Assembly (NCBI GenBank): GCA_024291935.2 | Contig: CM044308.1 | Coordinates: 121,050,501 to 121,114,500 of the forward strand | DNA length: 64,000 bases | Source of the DNA: Okapia johnstoni | Lineage: Eukaryota > Chordata > Mammalia > Artiodactyla > Giraffidae | Direction of reading: 5' to 3' | In this document: positions 11,820-23,273 of the stretch, piece by piece | Position numbering within the stretch: position 1 is the first letter of the stretch | Layout of the letters: each line of letters begins with the position of its first letter | Made by a program: the position numbers and the translations under genes | Notes under the pieces: model-generated | Told to the model about the DNA's origin: nothing | The model's input: only the letters and a program-made list of their open reading frames with translations | The model's database searches: none

Positions 11820-12400
11820 TCAGTTTCTACAATGGAAGATTTCAAATGTACAGAAAAGTTGAAAGAATGTTATGGTAACCATTCAGATGCTCATTACTTA
11901 GCTTCTTCCATTAATATTTTGCTACCTATTTATCCATTGATCAATCTTATTTTTTTTATCTGTTTTAAAGCAACATGCAGATATCGGTGTACTGCCCCTT
12001 AATATGCATATTACTAACAAGAATTCAATATCTGTTTACAGGTTTTAGCAAAATTTTCATACAACAGAAGATACAAATCTTACATGTATTTTCACTGAAT
12101 TTCAACAAGAGCATGTACCTATGCAACTCTAATTCCTATAAAGCTATAGGACATCATTAATACTCAGTTCCTTCAGGCTCTTTTTCAGTTAGTCCCCACT
12201 CCCAGCTGCCCACTGTTCTCACTTTTCCCACCACAGATTAGTTGCACCACTTCCTTAACTTAATATATATTCATAAAACCACGTAAGTCTTCTTTCACTC
12301 AGCAAAATGTTTTTGAGATTCACCCATATTACTGTATATCATTAGCACATTCCTTTTTATTGCTGAATAGTTTTCCATTGTGTTAATATACTATAGTTTA
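11820..12400 (-). mobile_element. Old L1M 3' region, antisense, left part
   Basis: Landmarks of the antisense L1M 3' region appear in order: 'atgtacagaaaagttgaaag', 'aatattttgctacc', 'gagattcacccatatt' and 'gaatagttttccattgtg'. The element is broken at 12400 and continues at 15180 with the expected next segment ('ctcctgtctgtgggcatg'), so the 2.8 kb between is an insertion into it. Confidence 0.75.
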
Positions 12401-12983
12401 TGAAAGAAACTGAAGATGCCATAAATAGATGGAAAGATATACTATGGATATACTATGCTCATGGGTTAGAAGAATTAAGACTACTAAAATGACTATACTA
12501 CTCATAGCAATCCACAAATTCAATGTAATTCCTATCAAAAATACTCAGGGCATTTCTCACAGAACTAGAACAAATGATTTTAAAATTTGTATGAAAATAC
12601 AAAAGACCATGAGGAGTAAAAACAATCTTGAGAAAGAAGAACAGAGCTGGAAGAATCATGCTATCTGACTTCAGACTATACTACAAAGCTACAGTCATCA
12701 AAACAGTATTGTGCTGGCACAGAACAGACATGTCGATCAATGGAACACAGTAGAGAGACCAGAAGTAACCCCACACACTAATGGTTAATTAATCTATGAC
12801 AAAGGAGGTAAGACTATACAATGGAGAAAAGACAGTCTCCAATAAGTGGTGCTGAGAAAACTCAACAACTAAATGTAAAAGAATAAAATCAGAGTATTTT
12901 CTAACACCACATAAAAAATAAACCCAAAATAAACACCTGAATGTAAGACCAGAAACTGTAAAACTCCTAGAAGAAAACATAAA

Positions 12984-13215
12984 AACGGACTTTTGTTGGC
13001 AAAGTAATGTCTCTGCTTTTAAATATGCTATCTAGGTTGGCCATAACCTTCCTTCCAAGGAGTAAGCGTCTTTTAATTTCATGGCTGCAATCACCATCAG
13101 CAGTGATTTTGGAGCCCCCCAAAATAAAGTCTGACACTGTTTCCACTGTTTCCCCATCTATTATTTCCCATGAAGTGATGGGACCAGATGCCATGATCTT
13201 AGTTTTCTGAACATT
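12984..13215 (-). mobile_element. Internal BovB fragment truncated at both ends
   Basis: About 230 bp of antisense BovB ORF2, lacking both the 5' part and the normal 3' end. It is placed cleanly between 'gaaaacata' and 'gaacactctttgatataaat' of the host L1. It is nearly identical to 16243-16473, part of the larger BovB 3 kb downstream in the same orientation, except at the 'gagcccccc / gagcccaaa' stretch, where a short indel breaks the frame. Confidence 0.88.
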
Positions 13216-14225
13216 GAACACTCTTTGATATAAATCACAGCAATATTTGTTTGAATCTGGGGTCTAAAGCAAAGGAAATAAAAGCAAAAATAAACAAATG
13301 GTACCTAATTAAACTTAAAAACTTCTGCACAGCAGAGGAAACAACTGACAAAAATGAAAAGACAACTTACTGAACAGGAGAAAATACCTGCAAATGATGT
13401 GGCTGATAAGGGGTTAATATCCAAAATATATAAACGATTCATATAAGTCAACATGAAAAAAAAAAACCTTGATTAAAAACTGGGCAGAAGACCTGAATGG
13501 AATTTTTCCAAAGAAGACATACAGATGGCTAACAGGCACATGAAAAGATTGTTTTCATGTGCTCAACACTGTTAATAATCAGAGAAAACCAAATCAGAAG
13601 CACAAGAGATATCACCTCACAACTATCAGGATGGCTATCATCAGAAAGAACACAAATAACAAGTATTGGCAAGGACGTGAAGAAAATGGAGCCCTTGTAC
13701 ACTGTTGGTGGAACTGTAAATTAGTACAGCCATTGTGGGAAACAGTATAGAGGTTTCTCAGAAAACTAAAAATAGAACCACCATATGATGCAGCAATTCC
13801 ACTCTTGGGTATACATCCGAAAAAAACAAAAACACGAATTTGAAAAGATACATGGACTCCAGTGTTTACAGCTGCATTATTTACAATAGCCAAGATATGA
13901 ATGCAGAAATTATACATGGAATATATATGGAATATTATTACTCAGCCATAAAAAATGAAATTTTGCCATTTGCAACAACATGGATAGACTTGGAGGGTAT
14001 TATGCTAAGTGAAGTAAGTCAGACAGAGAAAGACAAATACTGTATGTTATCACTTACATGTGGAATCTAAAAAAACAAATGAATCAATACCACAAAATGG
14101 AGAACAAGCTCACAAATACAGAGAACAAACTAATGGTCACCACTGGAGAGAAGAAAGGGGAAGGGGCAAGTTAGGGATAGGGGGTTAAGAGGTACAAACT
14201 ACTATGGATAAAATACATACGTTAG

Positions 14226-14457
14226 GGACTTCCCTAGTGGCTCAGTGGGGAAGAATCTGCCTTCCCATGGAGGGTTCGATTCCTGGTTAAGGAACCAAGA
14301 TGCCACATGCTCTAGGGCAACTAAGTCTGAGTGCTACAACTAGAGAAGCCAGCAGGCCATAACCACTGAGCCCACACACCCCAGACCCCTTGCCACAAGA
14401 GAAAGCCACATGCTGCAATAAAGACTCAGCATAGCCAAAAATAAAATAAAATAAATA
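14226..14457 (+). mobile_element. CHR-2/ART2A-like SINE
   Basis: It starts ggacttccctagtggctcag and ends 'agccaaaaataaaataaa'. It is diverged, with several small deletions. It lies in the 3' untranslated part of the L1 and is followed at once by a second SINE of the same family. Confidence 0.85.
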
Positions 14458-14461
14458 GGAT

Positions 14462-14990
14462 GGACTTCCCTGGTGGTCCAGTACTTAAGAATCCACCTGC
14501 CAATGCAGAGAACATGGGTTTGATCCCTGGTCTGAGGAGACTGGGCTTCCCAGGTGGCTCAGTGGTGAAGAACCCAAGCAGGAGACGTAGGTTTGATTTC
14601 TGGGTCAAGAAGATCCTCCAGAGAAGGAAATGGCAGCCCACTCCAGTATTCTTGCCTGGGAAATCCCATGGACACAGGTGCCTGGTGGGCTACAGTCCAT
14701 GGGGTTGCAAAGAGTCAGACGTGACTTAGCAATGAAAGAGTAGCAGCAACAGCAGAGGAGAAGATTCTACATGCTGTGGGGCACCTAAGCCTATGTGCCA
14801 CAACTACTAAAGCCCACCACAACCTAAATCATGTGCTCTGCAACAAAAGAAGCCACTGTAATGAGAAGCTAGCGCACTGTAACTGGAGAGTAGCCACCGC
14901 TCACCACAGCTAAAGAAAGCCCACAGGCAGCAACGAAAATCCATCAGAGCCGAAAAGTAAATAAATTGATAAAAATTTTAAAAATAGATA
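14462..14990 (+). mobile_element. Second CHR-2/ART2A-like SINE, split by a Bov-tA
   Basis: The head (14462-14540) ends at 'ggtctgaggaga' and the body resumes at 14755 with 'gaggagaagattctacatgc'. Between them lies a Bov-tA. The tail is 'aaaagtaaataaattg'. The break falls inside the conserved 'gggaagatccc' region of the SINE. Confidence 0.85.
14541..14754 (+). mobile_element. Bov-tA SINE nested in a CHR-2-like SINE
   Basis: A tRNA-derived head (gcttcccaggtggctcag) is followed by the Bov-A body ('ccactccagtattcttgcct', 'gggctacagtccatgggg', 'agagtcagacgtgactta'). The 7-bp repeat gaggaga (14534-14540 and 14755-14761) is its target-site duplication. It is the innermost and so youngest layer of the nest. 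Confidence 0.9.
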
Positions 14991-15179
14991 AATAGGCTAC
15001 AAGGATATATTGTACAATTTGGATAATACAGCTAACATTTTATAAGAAGTATAAGTGGAGTATAACCTTTAAAAATTGTGAATCATTATGTTGTACATCT
15101 GTAACTATAATATTGTACATCAACTATCCTTAATAAAAAAAAGGAAAAATGTACAAAAAACAAATAAACAATTAACATG

Positions 15180-15490
15180 TATACTATAATTTATTTATTC
15201 TCCTGTCTGTGGGCATGTGGGCTGTATCCAGCTTTGGCTGTGATAAAGTTGCCATAAACATTACTGTATGAGTCATTTTGTAGACAAATGTTATCATTTC
15301 TCTTGAAGAGGAACTGTTGGATCATAAGGTAGGTATATGCTTGTTTTTTTAAGAAACTGTAGACCTTTCCCCAAAGTGACTGTAGCATTTTTACATGACC
15401 ACACATCAATATTTGGTGTTGTCAGTCTTCTTAATTTAGCAATTGTGGTGGCTGAATGGTAGTATATCTTGTTGTAATTTTAATTTGCAA
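15180..15490 (-). mobile_element. Old L1M 3' region, antisense, right part
   Basis: Continuation of the element broken at 12400: 'gctgtatccagctttggctg', 'gaactgttggatcataaggt', 'ttggtgttgtcagtcttctt' and 'ttttaatttgcaat' are in the order seen in antisense L1M. The following 15491-15780 shows no feature I can name. Confidence 0.75.
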
Positions 15491-15780
15491 TCAAATCCTT
15501 TTTTAAAAAGTTGAGATAATATAATAAATAATAGTAATATATAACAATTTCTAACACTCTCAGAATGCTTTTTATCTGAATAGTAAAGTTTTCCACACTA
15601 AGAAACTTTTTTGTTTCTGGTTACATTTGTCAGACAAAGCAATTCCACTTTAAAAGCAAACACATTGTTAAATGTATCTTTTATGAAAAGAATTAATGAA
15701 TGCGAACATGCAAATTTTATATTTTCAAGGAATCAGAGAAACAAATGTCACACATTAACTAATTAACATCTGATCAGTTA

Positions 15781-17284
15781 GTTCAGTTCAGTTCAGTCGC
15801 TCAGTCGTGTCCGACTCCATGAATTGCAGCATGCCAGGCCTCCCTGTCCATCACCAACTCCCAGAGTCTACCCAAACCCATGTCCATCGAGTCAGTGTTG
15901 CCATCCAACCATCTCATCCTCTGTCATCCCCTTCTCCTCCTGCCCCTAATCCTTCCCAGCATTAGGGACTTTTCCAATAAGTCAACTCTTCGCATGAGGT
16001 GGCGAATACCTTCGCAGGAGGTATTGGAGTTTCAGCTTCAACATCAGTCCTTCCAATGAACACCCAGGATTGATCTCCTTTAGGATGGATTGATTGGATC
16101 TCCTTGCAGTCCAAGGGACTCTCAAGAGTCTTCTCCAACACCATAGTTCAAAAGCATCAATTCTTCGGCGCTCAGCTTTCTTCACCGTCCAACTGTCACA
16201 TCCATACATGACCACTGGAAAAAGAATAGCCTTGACTAGACGGACTTTTGTTGGCAAAGTAATGTCTCTGCTTTTAAATACGCTATCTAGGTTGGCCATA
16301 ACCTTCCTTCCAAGGAGTAAGCGTCTTTTAATTTCATGGCTGCAATCACCATCAGCAGTGATTTTGGAGCCCAAAAAAATAAAGTCTGACACTGTTTCCA
16401 CTGTTTCCCCATCTATTATTTCCCATGAAGTGATGGGACCAGATGCCATGATATTAGTTTTCTGAATGTTGAGCTTTAAGCCAACTTTTTCACTCTCCTC
16501 TTTCACTTTCATTAAGAAGCTCTTTAGTTCTTCTTCACTTTCTGCCATAAGGGTGGTGTCATCTGTATATCTGAGGTTATTGATATTTCTCACGGCAATC
16601 TTGATTCCAGCTTGTGTTTCTTCCAGCCCAGCGTTTCTCATGATGTACTCTGCATATAAGTTAAATAAGCAGGGGGACAATATACAGCCTTGATGTACTC
16701 CTTTTCCTATTTGGAACCAGTCTGTTGTTCCATGTCCAGTTCTAACTGTTGCTTCCTGACCTGCATACAGGTTTCTCAAGAGGCAGGTCAGGTGGTCTGG
16801 TATTCCCATCTCTTTCAGAATTTTCCACAGTTTACTGTGATCCACACAGGCAAAGGCTTTGGCGTAGTCAATAAAGCAGAAATAGATGTTTTTCTGGAAC
16901 TCTCTTGCTTTTTCAATGATCCAGCGGATGTTGGCAATTTGATCTCTGGTTCCTCTGCCTTTTCGAAAACCAGCTTGAACATCTGGAAGTTCACGGTTCA
17001 CGTATTGCTGAAGCCTGGCTTGGAGAATTTTGAGCATTACTTTACTAGCGTGTGAGATGAGTGCAATTGTGCAGTAGTTTGAGCATTCTTTGGCATTGCC
17101 TTTCTTTGGGATTGGGATGAAAACTGACCTTTTCCAGTCCTGTGGCCACTGCTGAGTTTTCCAAATTTGCTGGCATATCAAGTGCAGCACTTTCACAGCA
17201 TCATCTTCCAGGATTTGAAATAGCTCAACTGGAATTCCATCACCTCCATTAGCTTTGTTCATAGTGATGCTTTCTAAGGCCCTG
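15781..17284 (-). mobile_element. BovB LINE, 5'-truncated, 1.5 kb, antisense
   Basis: It runs from the ttcagttcag tail through the 3' region into most of the reverse-transcriptase domain, and stops (on this strand) after 'tgctttctaaggccc'. It is well preserved and encodes the longest open frame in the window. A short stretch near the tail ('gtgtccgactccatgaattg') has lost the usual 'tctttgcgacccc'. No strong target-site duplication is visible: 'ctgat' occurs on both sides but is too short to trust. Confidence 0.93.
15982..17262 (-). pseudogene. BovB ORF2 reverse-transcriptase fragment, open for 426 codons
   Basis: The frame starts near NKANGGDGIPVELFQ, at the front of the RT domain, and covers RT motifs A to E and the C-terminal domain. 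Motif A reads FIDYAKAFACVDH: the first aspartate (catalytic by family knowledge) is kept, but the second, normally in KAFD, is alanine. Motif C reads YTDD where the family has YADD, so both metal-binding aspartates survive. The endonuclease and linker are missing because the insertion is 5'-truncated, so the true start codon is absent. The C-terminus is abnormal: an inserted palindromic sequence at 16005-16025 replaces the usual FGHL region with LLRRYSPPHAKS and a stop. I infer no function as it stands. Confidence 0.85.
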
Positions 17285-17924
17285 ATAATATCTTGAGAGT
17301 TAATACCGTAATAATCTTAGGTTTAAAGCAAAACTAGCCATTTATGTCATCAATGAATTCTAAAGTGATACAAAACAGAACTGAGGATGCCATTTCATGA
17401 AAACAAATTGCTTCAGGTGGTCATATTAGGGGGAATTATGACACAAAGAAGAAAAAGATTTGACCATGGATGTTAGCAGCAGCACTATGTGTCAAGAAAT
17501 GTTATAGAATTGCAAATCTATATAAAACTATTAAAATAGAAGATTCATTATCAGAGAACTATGGATGTAGTAAAGGAAAAGTTACTGAAGGTAGGTGAAA
17601 TTTAAAAATAGACCTAAAACTGGTTACAACAAAAGGATGTACTATTTTCATCACTAGCCTTATAAAGATAACATATTTTATAAGACCTTCCAGTAAAAGG
17701 TGACTTTTTTCTTTTTTTAAACAAACATATAGACTATTCCTAAAAATGCTTTCTACAAAGTTATATATCAGAGTAAGGCAAGGGAAGAAGCCCCAATACA
17801 CCTTTAGGAACGTTCACTTCTAGTTCTCTTAGCACAGCAAGAACTACATAATAGCATAAAAATGAAAGAAAAACTTGGCCTCCACATTTTACCTACCTAA
17901 AGAATTAGTATCAGTATTAGTAAA
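17285..17924. other. No recognised feature
   Basis: AT-rich DNA. The 80-codon minus-strand frame at 17559-17801 has no recognisable motif. Confidence 0.5.
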
Positions 17925-18309
17925 TGTTATGGGCTAAACTGTATCACCCCAAAGTTTACATGTTGAAGACCTAACTTCCAGTATCTTATAATGTGACCAT
18001 TTTTGGAGACAGGGTCTTTAAAGAGGTTATTAAGTTAAAGTGAGGCTATTAAAGATGAGCCTAACCCAATATGACTTGTGTCCCTGTAAGAAGAGGAAAT
18101 ATGGATGCACACAGATAAAGAGTGAACACTGTTTGAAGTCACAGGGAAATGACCATCTATAAGCCAAGAATGGTCTCAATAGAAACCAACCCTGCAGATA
18201 GCTTGATCTTAGACTTTTAGCCTGCAGAAATGTGAGAAAATAAGTTTGTGTTGATTAAGTCACCAAGTCTGTGATACTGTGTTATAGCAGCCTGAAAAAA
18301 ACTGATAGA
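17925..18309 (+). mobile_element. MLT1-type LTR (ERVL-MaLR), solitary
   Basis: It starts tgttatgggctaaactg and contains, in order, 'aagtttacatgttgaagac', 'ggagacagggtctttaaag', 'tgtccctgtaagaagagga', 'atctataagccaagaatgg' and 'agcctgcagaaatgtgagaa', matching the MLT1 family. There is no internal retroviral region. Five-base flanks gtaaa/gtata could be a worn target duplication. It is an old eutherian insertion. Confidence 0.85.
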
Positions 18310-19655
18310 GTATAATACTATGGTGTAGGATACTTTCATATTAAAGTCTGGTATTCACCAAACTTTTTTATTTCAGTTCTAGACTAATTTGTTTAAGACT
18401 CGGGTGTTTTCTAACTTTAATGGCAGCTCTAGCAGGAAGGCAGTGTATGAAAGTAGGAACTATTCAGATTAGAAAGAGTACTGACCTAGGACTCAAAGGA
18501 ATAAATCTTAATCATCTATAACTTCAGTTCATACATCCATGAAGTGTGGAATTACGGTACCCTCACCACTCCTGTCTACTGTCTACATGTCTGTGTTCCA
18601 TAGTTTTAATCTTAGTTATTTACCATCAAACTATACAATAATCCCTCAAAGTATAACCCTGATAGATGAGATAGGTGAGAGACTTCTAAAGATAGAGGAA
18701 AAAAGTATTACTCAGTATTAAACAAAGAATTAAATGAATCTATCTGAGGCGACCATTACAGTAACAAAGGAACCTAATGCACCTATTTTGGGAAACTGAG
18801 AACAGTGAAGCAACTGCAATTCAAAGACGCCATTATTTTTGTAAAGGTAGCTACAAAAAGCCAAAAGACTAAAATTATGTGTGTGTGTGTATACACACAC
18901 AGTATATAGCTAGTTTAAAAGTCAGCAATACATCTTTAGGGTATAAAAATGAGTATATTTTAAAGCAAAGCTATTTATCACAAGGCCATATATTCTGACA
19001 AATCTAGATCAGATTAAAAAAAATAAATTGTGGCTTAATACATTAAAAAGAAAGCACAAAATCTCTGATTCAGTGTTACCCAACATTTAAAAAAATCAAT
19101 TATTTATTTTTCATGTTATAATTTGAATAAGTTGTTTTAAGTAAACATTTATTTTATACATTTGAGCTTATAACATTTACACATTATAAAGTCAATTCCA
19201 TTAGAAAATGAGGTCATTTTAATTAATGCGAACACTTTAAATCTGAAGTTGTAGATATTGTTGCAAAGTTCTATCAACCTTGATATCTAGCTTTTTCTAT
19301 TTTGTTTTATGTTGTACCGAAGACAATCCAATTTCAACAAATGCAACATAATAACAGTTTTTTTTTTTTTAAATGGGCTTCTTCTACTCCTCAGTTAAAT
19401 AGAAATGACAAAGCTCAGGAGGAGACAAACACAAGCACAAAGTAATGTGGCAGCACAATTAATTGGTTGTAGTCTCTAAGGGTATTAATATTTGTGTTTC
19501 TTTATTATAACTTTTATATAGCACATATAAAAACAAAAAATGTATATACAAGCATATATAAATATATTTTTAAAGTATACAAAAATCAAAAATATAAAAG
19601 GACATAATAAAAAGTAGCAGTGCTTTTCCCTCCTCTTTTAGTTTTATTTACCAGA
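18310..19655. other. No recognised gene; AT-rich with a short TG/TATA/CA tract
   Basis: A (TG)n-TA-(CA)n self-complementary tract lies at about 18879-18901. The only frame of note (18539-18721, 60 codons) has no motif. The interval 19500-19610 is very AT-rich. Confidence 0.5.
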
Positions 19656-19965
19656 GACATCCTAGATATAATCCAAATGTCCCATCAATAGGGAACTGGT
19701 TAAATACAATCCTTAAAAGCTGCATGGCATGGCCAAAAAAAGCTATTAAAAAGAATAAAGTAAATCCATATACTCTGCTGGAGAGATGTCCAAGATACAT
19801 TGTTAAGGAAAAGCAGCAAGTAAGAGAACAGTATTAGGATTTTAAAAAGGCCTTTAGATGATTACACACACAGTTAGATAGCACTAGTAAGAAATGCAGT
19901 TTCATTTTTCTGTATTATTTGAATTTGTAATCACAATATAGCATTACTTTTAGAAATAAAATTAA
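19656..19965 (+). mobile_element. Ancient L1M 3' fragment
   Basis: 'aaatgtcccatcaatagg', 'aactggttaaatac', 'attaaaaagaataaagta' and 'gatgtccaagatacattgtt' follow the order in the 3' end of old L1M elements. It is heavily decayed. Confidence 0.6.
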
Positions 19966-21564
19966 TAAACCAATGGCGTAATGGCCAGGAAGCCTGGCAG
20001 TTTCCATTGTACGTGCTATTTAGAAGTCCTAGGTAACATAGTAGCTAGGGTTTGCGAATCATCTCCTTGAAGAATCAATCCAATCATGCCTTATATCTCA
20101 GTCACCACAAAAGCCAACATTTCCCAGGTAATCCCTTATATCACAGTCTCTCATCTCCATTAAATTCTGTATGTCCCTTAAAATAACCCAGACTCATATC
20201 CTTCCTCTTCAACCTCCCCAACTCTTCTACTGTGCTCTCTGGAGCTAAATATATATCATCAACAAACCTCCATCTTCAGCCTCTTTGCTGAGCATTCCAT
20301 CCCTTTCACCTTCGTACGTTACCGATACTTGACTCTCTTGAAGATATTGTTTTCCTTGAGCCTTCCCAGGCAGTGCAAAGTGTTTTCTTTCATTCCTCAC
20401 TTCATGGGCCTAGAGACAGATTAGATGTCTTTCTTGCTCCTCATTGCCACCTACCTTCTCCCTAAAACCCTTTAAAACTACGCTATTGGACTATTTCATT
20501 CACTACCCACTACTGTTAGAGTCTTTAGCAGACCTGCACATCATACGGTCTCATTATTCAAATATTTAGCACCTACCTTACTGTCCTTCCACCACAACTC
20601 TTACAAAGTTTTAGTGATTTCAGTGTCTACACAGATGATCTTCCCAACATTCAGAGGCGATGGATCTCCTCACTCTCAGATCTTGTCCTTCATTTCAAAT
20701 TAGTCCCATGATCATCCCCTAGGCCATGTCACTACTAATAACCTTCATAATATTCATTTCAAGCATCTCACTCTTCACCTACCAGCTCCTATCTTTTCAA
20801 CTCACTACCTACAGAATATGGGCTTCAACAATTTAAACTCCACCAGGACCGTTAACCCATGCTCCCGACAATCCTCACATCCCTCCTTTCTTGGTCCATC
20901 ATTATAAACCCTCTTGCATAGATTCTTAAATCACTTATCCCTCTGCCAAACTCACTTTGTAAAATGCTAGTTAACACCAACTCTCTTCTTATTACAGCTG
21001 AATGTAACAAAAGTAAAAGCCAAACATGCTGACTCATCTTCTTTTAATTCATGACCACTAATTTTAAGAAAGCACTTAATGTTGCTTATCAACTTACTAT
21101 ATATTGTCTAAATCAGCTTACATTCTCTTCCTTCTCTCTCCTCATTCTCATTGAGAAAACAAAAACGATTAGAACTTGCGTAAGTTCCCATCACTAAAGT
21201 TGCCAACTTATATACATACACCTGTAATCATAAGCTCTGTCTCTCTCCTTATTACAATGATAAAACTGTCAATGCTCCTATAAAAGGCCATCTCTTCCAC
21301 TTATCTACCAGACTCCATCCCATATAAACCATCAAGGATATTACGCCTGCAACTGTCTTCTCTCTCACGTTATCAAACTTTTCCCTCTCTATAAGTCAGC
21401 CCTCAAAGTATAAAGTATCTCCAACATTAAAGTACAAGTTTCTTGACCAGGATGTCACCTTCCCAAAGTCCCATTTCTCTTCTGCCTGTTAAAACCAAAT
21501 TTGAAAGAGCAATCTCTACTTGCTGCCTCTGCTTTCTCTAATCCCACTGTCTCTCAAAAAACAT
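19966..21564. other. Pyrimidine-rich stretch, no recognised gene
   Basis: From about 20080 to 21540 the + strand is strongly C+T biased, with frequent tctcc/ctctt runs. Stops occur in all frames and no exon-like block stands out. It could be an ancient repeat too decayed to name. I cannot assign it. Confidence 0.4.
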
Positions 21565-21987
21565 TTAATTGTGTTAAAATACATAACACAAAATTTACCT
21601 TTTTAAGTTTACGGTTCAGTGGTATTAAATATATTCACAATGTTGTGCAATCATCACCACCATTCATCTCCAGAACTCTTCTCTCCTTGTCAAACTGAAA
21701 CTCTACACTCATGAAACTACCCACAACAAATCTCCTATCTCCCCATTCCCTCCTCCCCCAGTCTTTGGCAACCACTATTCCACTTTCAGTCTCTATAATT
21801 TTGACTACACTAAGTACTTCATATAAGGGAAATCATACAGTATTTGCTTTTATGTGCTTGACATTTCACTTAGCATAATGTCCTCAAGATTCATCCATGC
21901 TGTGGCATATTAGAATTTCATTCCTTTTTGAGGCTGAACAATATTCCATTGTATGTCATATTTTGCTTCTCCACTCATCTGTTGGGG

Positions 21988-23062
21988 AAGCCAAAGTCTT
22001 TTGCTCTGTGGATCACAACAAACTGTGGAAAATTCTTCAAGAGATGGGAATACCAGACCTCCCAACCTGCCTCTTGAGACATCTATATGCAGGTCAGGAA
22101 GCAACAGTCAGAACTGGACATGGAACAACAGAGTGGTTCCAAATAGGGAAAAGAGCACGTCAAGGCTGTATACTGTCACCCTGCTTATTTAACTTACATG
22201 CAGAGTACATTATGAGAAACGCTGGGCTGGATAAAACACAAGCTGGAATCAAGATTGCCGGGAGAAATATCAATAACCTCCGATATGGAGATGACACCAC
22301 CCATATGGCAGAAAGTGAAGAAGAACTAACGAGCCTCTTGATGAAAGTGAAAGAGGAGAGTGAGAAAGTTGGCTTAAAGCTCAACATTCAGAAAACTAAG
22401 ATCACGGCATCTGGTCCCATCACTTCATGGCAAATAGATGGGGAAACAATGGAAACAGTGAGAGACTATTTTTTTGGGCTCCAAAATCACTGCAGATGGT
22501 GACTGCAGCCATAAAATTAAAAGACGCTTGCTCCTTGGAAGAAAAGTTATGACAAACCTAGACAGGATTATTAAAAAGCAGAGACATTACTTTGCCAACA
22601 GAGGTCCGTCTAGTCAGAGCTATGGTTTTTCCAGTAGTCATGTATGGATGTGAGAGTTGGACTATAAAGAAAGCTGAGCGCCAAAGAATTGATGCTTTTG
22701 AATTGCAGTGTTGGAGAAGACTCTTGAGAGTCCCCTGAACTGCAAGGAGATCCAACCAGTCCATCCTAAAGGAAATCAGTCCTGAATATTCACTGGAAGG
22801 ACTGATGCTGAAGCTGAAACACCAATACTTTGGCCACCTGATGCAAAGAGCCAATTCATTGTAAATGACCTTGATGCTGGGAAAGATTGAGGGCAGGAGA
22901 AGGGGATGACAGAGGGATGAGGTGGTTGGATGGCATCATCCACTCAATGGACATGAGTTTGAGCAAACTCCACGAGATAGTGAAGGACAGGGAGGTCTGG
23001 CATGCTGCAGTCCACGGGGTTGCAAATAGTCGGACATAATTGAGCAACTGAATAACAGCAAT
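21988..23062 (+). mobile_element. BovB LINE, 5'-truncated, sense
   Basis: It begins in RT motif A ('gctctgtggatcacaac') and runs to the BovB 3' end ('gcaactgaataacagca'). The open frame 21897-22502 covers RT motifs B to D, including QGCILSPCLFN, and reads YGDD in motif C. A frameshift at about 22470 ends it in GLQNHCRW. The remaining C-terminal region (22500-22735) is readable only in another frame and ends early with a TGA at about 22736. Confidence 0.92.
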
Positions 23063-23273
23063 TAGTGATGTTGAACATCTTCTCATGTGCTTATTGGTTA
23101 TTTGCATATCTCCTCGGAAGAAATGTCTATTCAAAGCCTTTGTTCCTTTTTTAATTGGATTTGTTTTTTTGTTGTTGAGTTTTAGGTGTTCTCTATATAT
23201 TCTGGATATTAAGCCCTTATCAGATACATGAATACAAACATTTTCTTCTCCTCTGTGGGTTGCTTTAACTGCT

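Larger units (their letters stand above)
12401..15179 (+). mobile_element. 5'-truncated L1 inserted in the old L1M, with target-site duplication
   Basis: It begins within ORF2 ('tgaaagaaactgaagatgcc') and runs through the end of ORF2 to an L1 3' end ('tgttgtacatctgtaac', then 'tacatcaactatcc' and an A-rich tail). The 14-bp flanks tatactatagttta (12387-12400) and tatactataattta (15180-15193) differ at one base and form its target-site duplication. It hosts a BovB piece at 12984-13215 and two CHR-2-like SINEs near its 3' end. Its ORF2 frame is broken by stops and by those insertions. Confidence 0.88.

Noticed and set aside
15982..17262. The longest open frame (426 codons) as a host gene
   Set aside because: It is the BovB reverse-transcriptase fragment: RT motifs, truncated 5' end and the BovB tail beside it are all visible.
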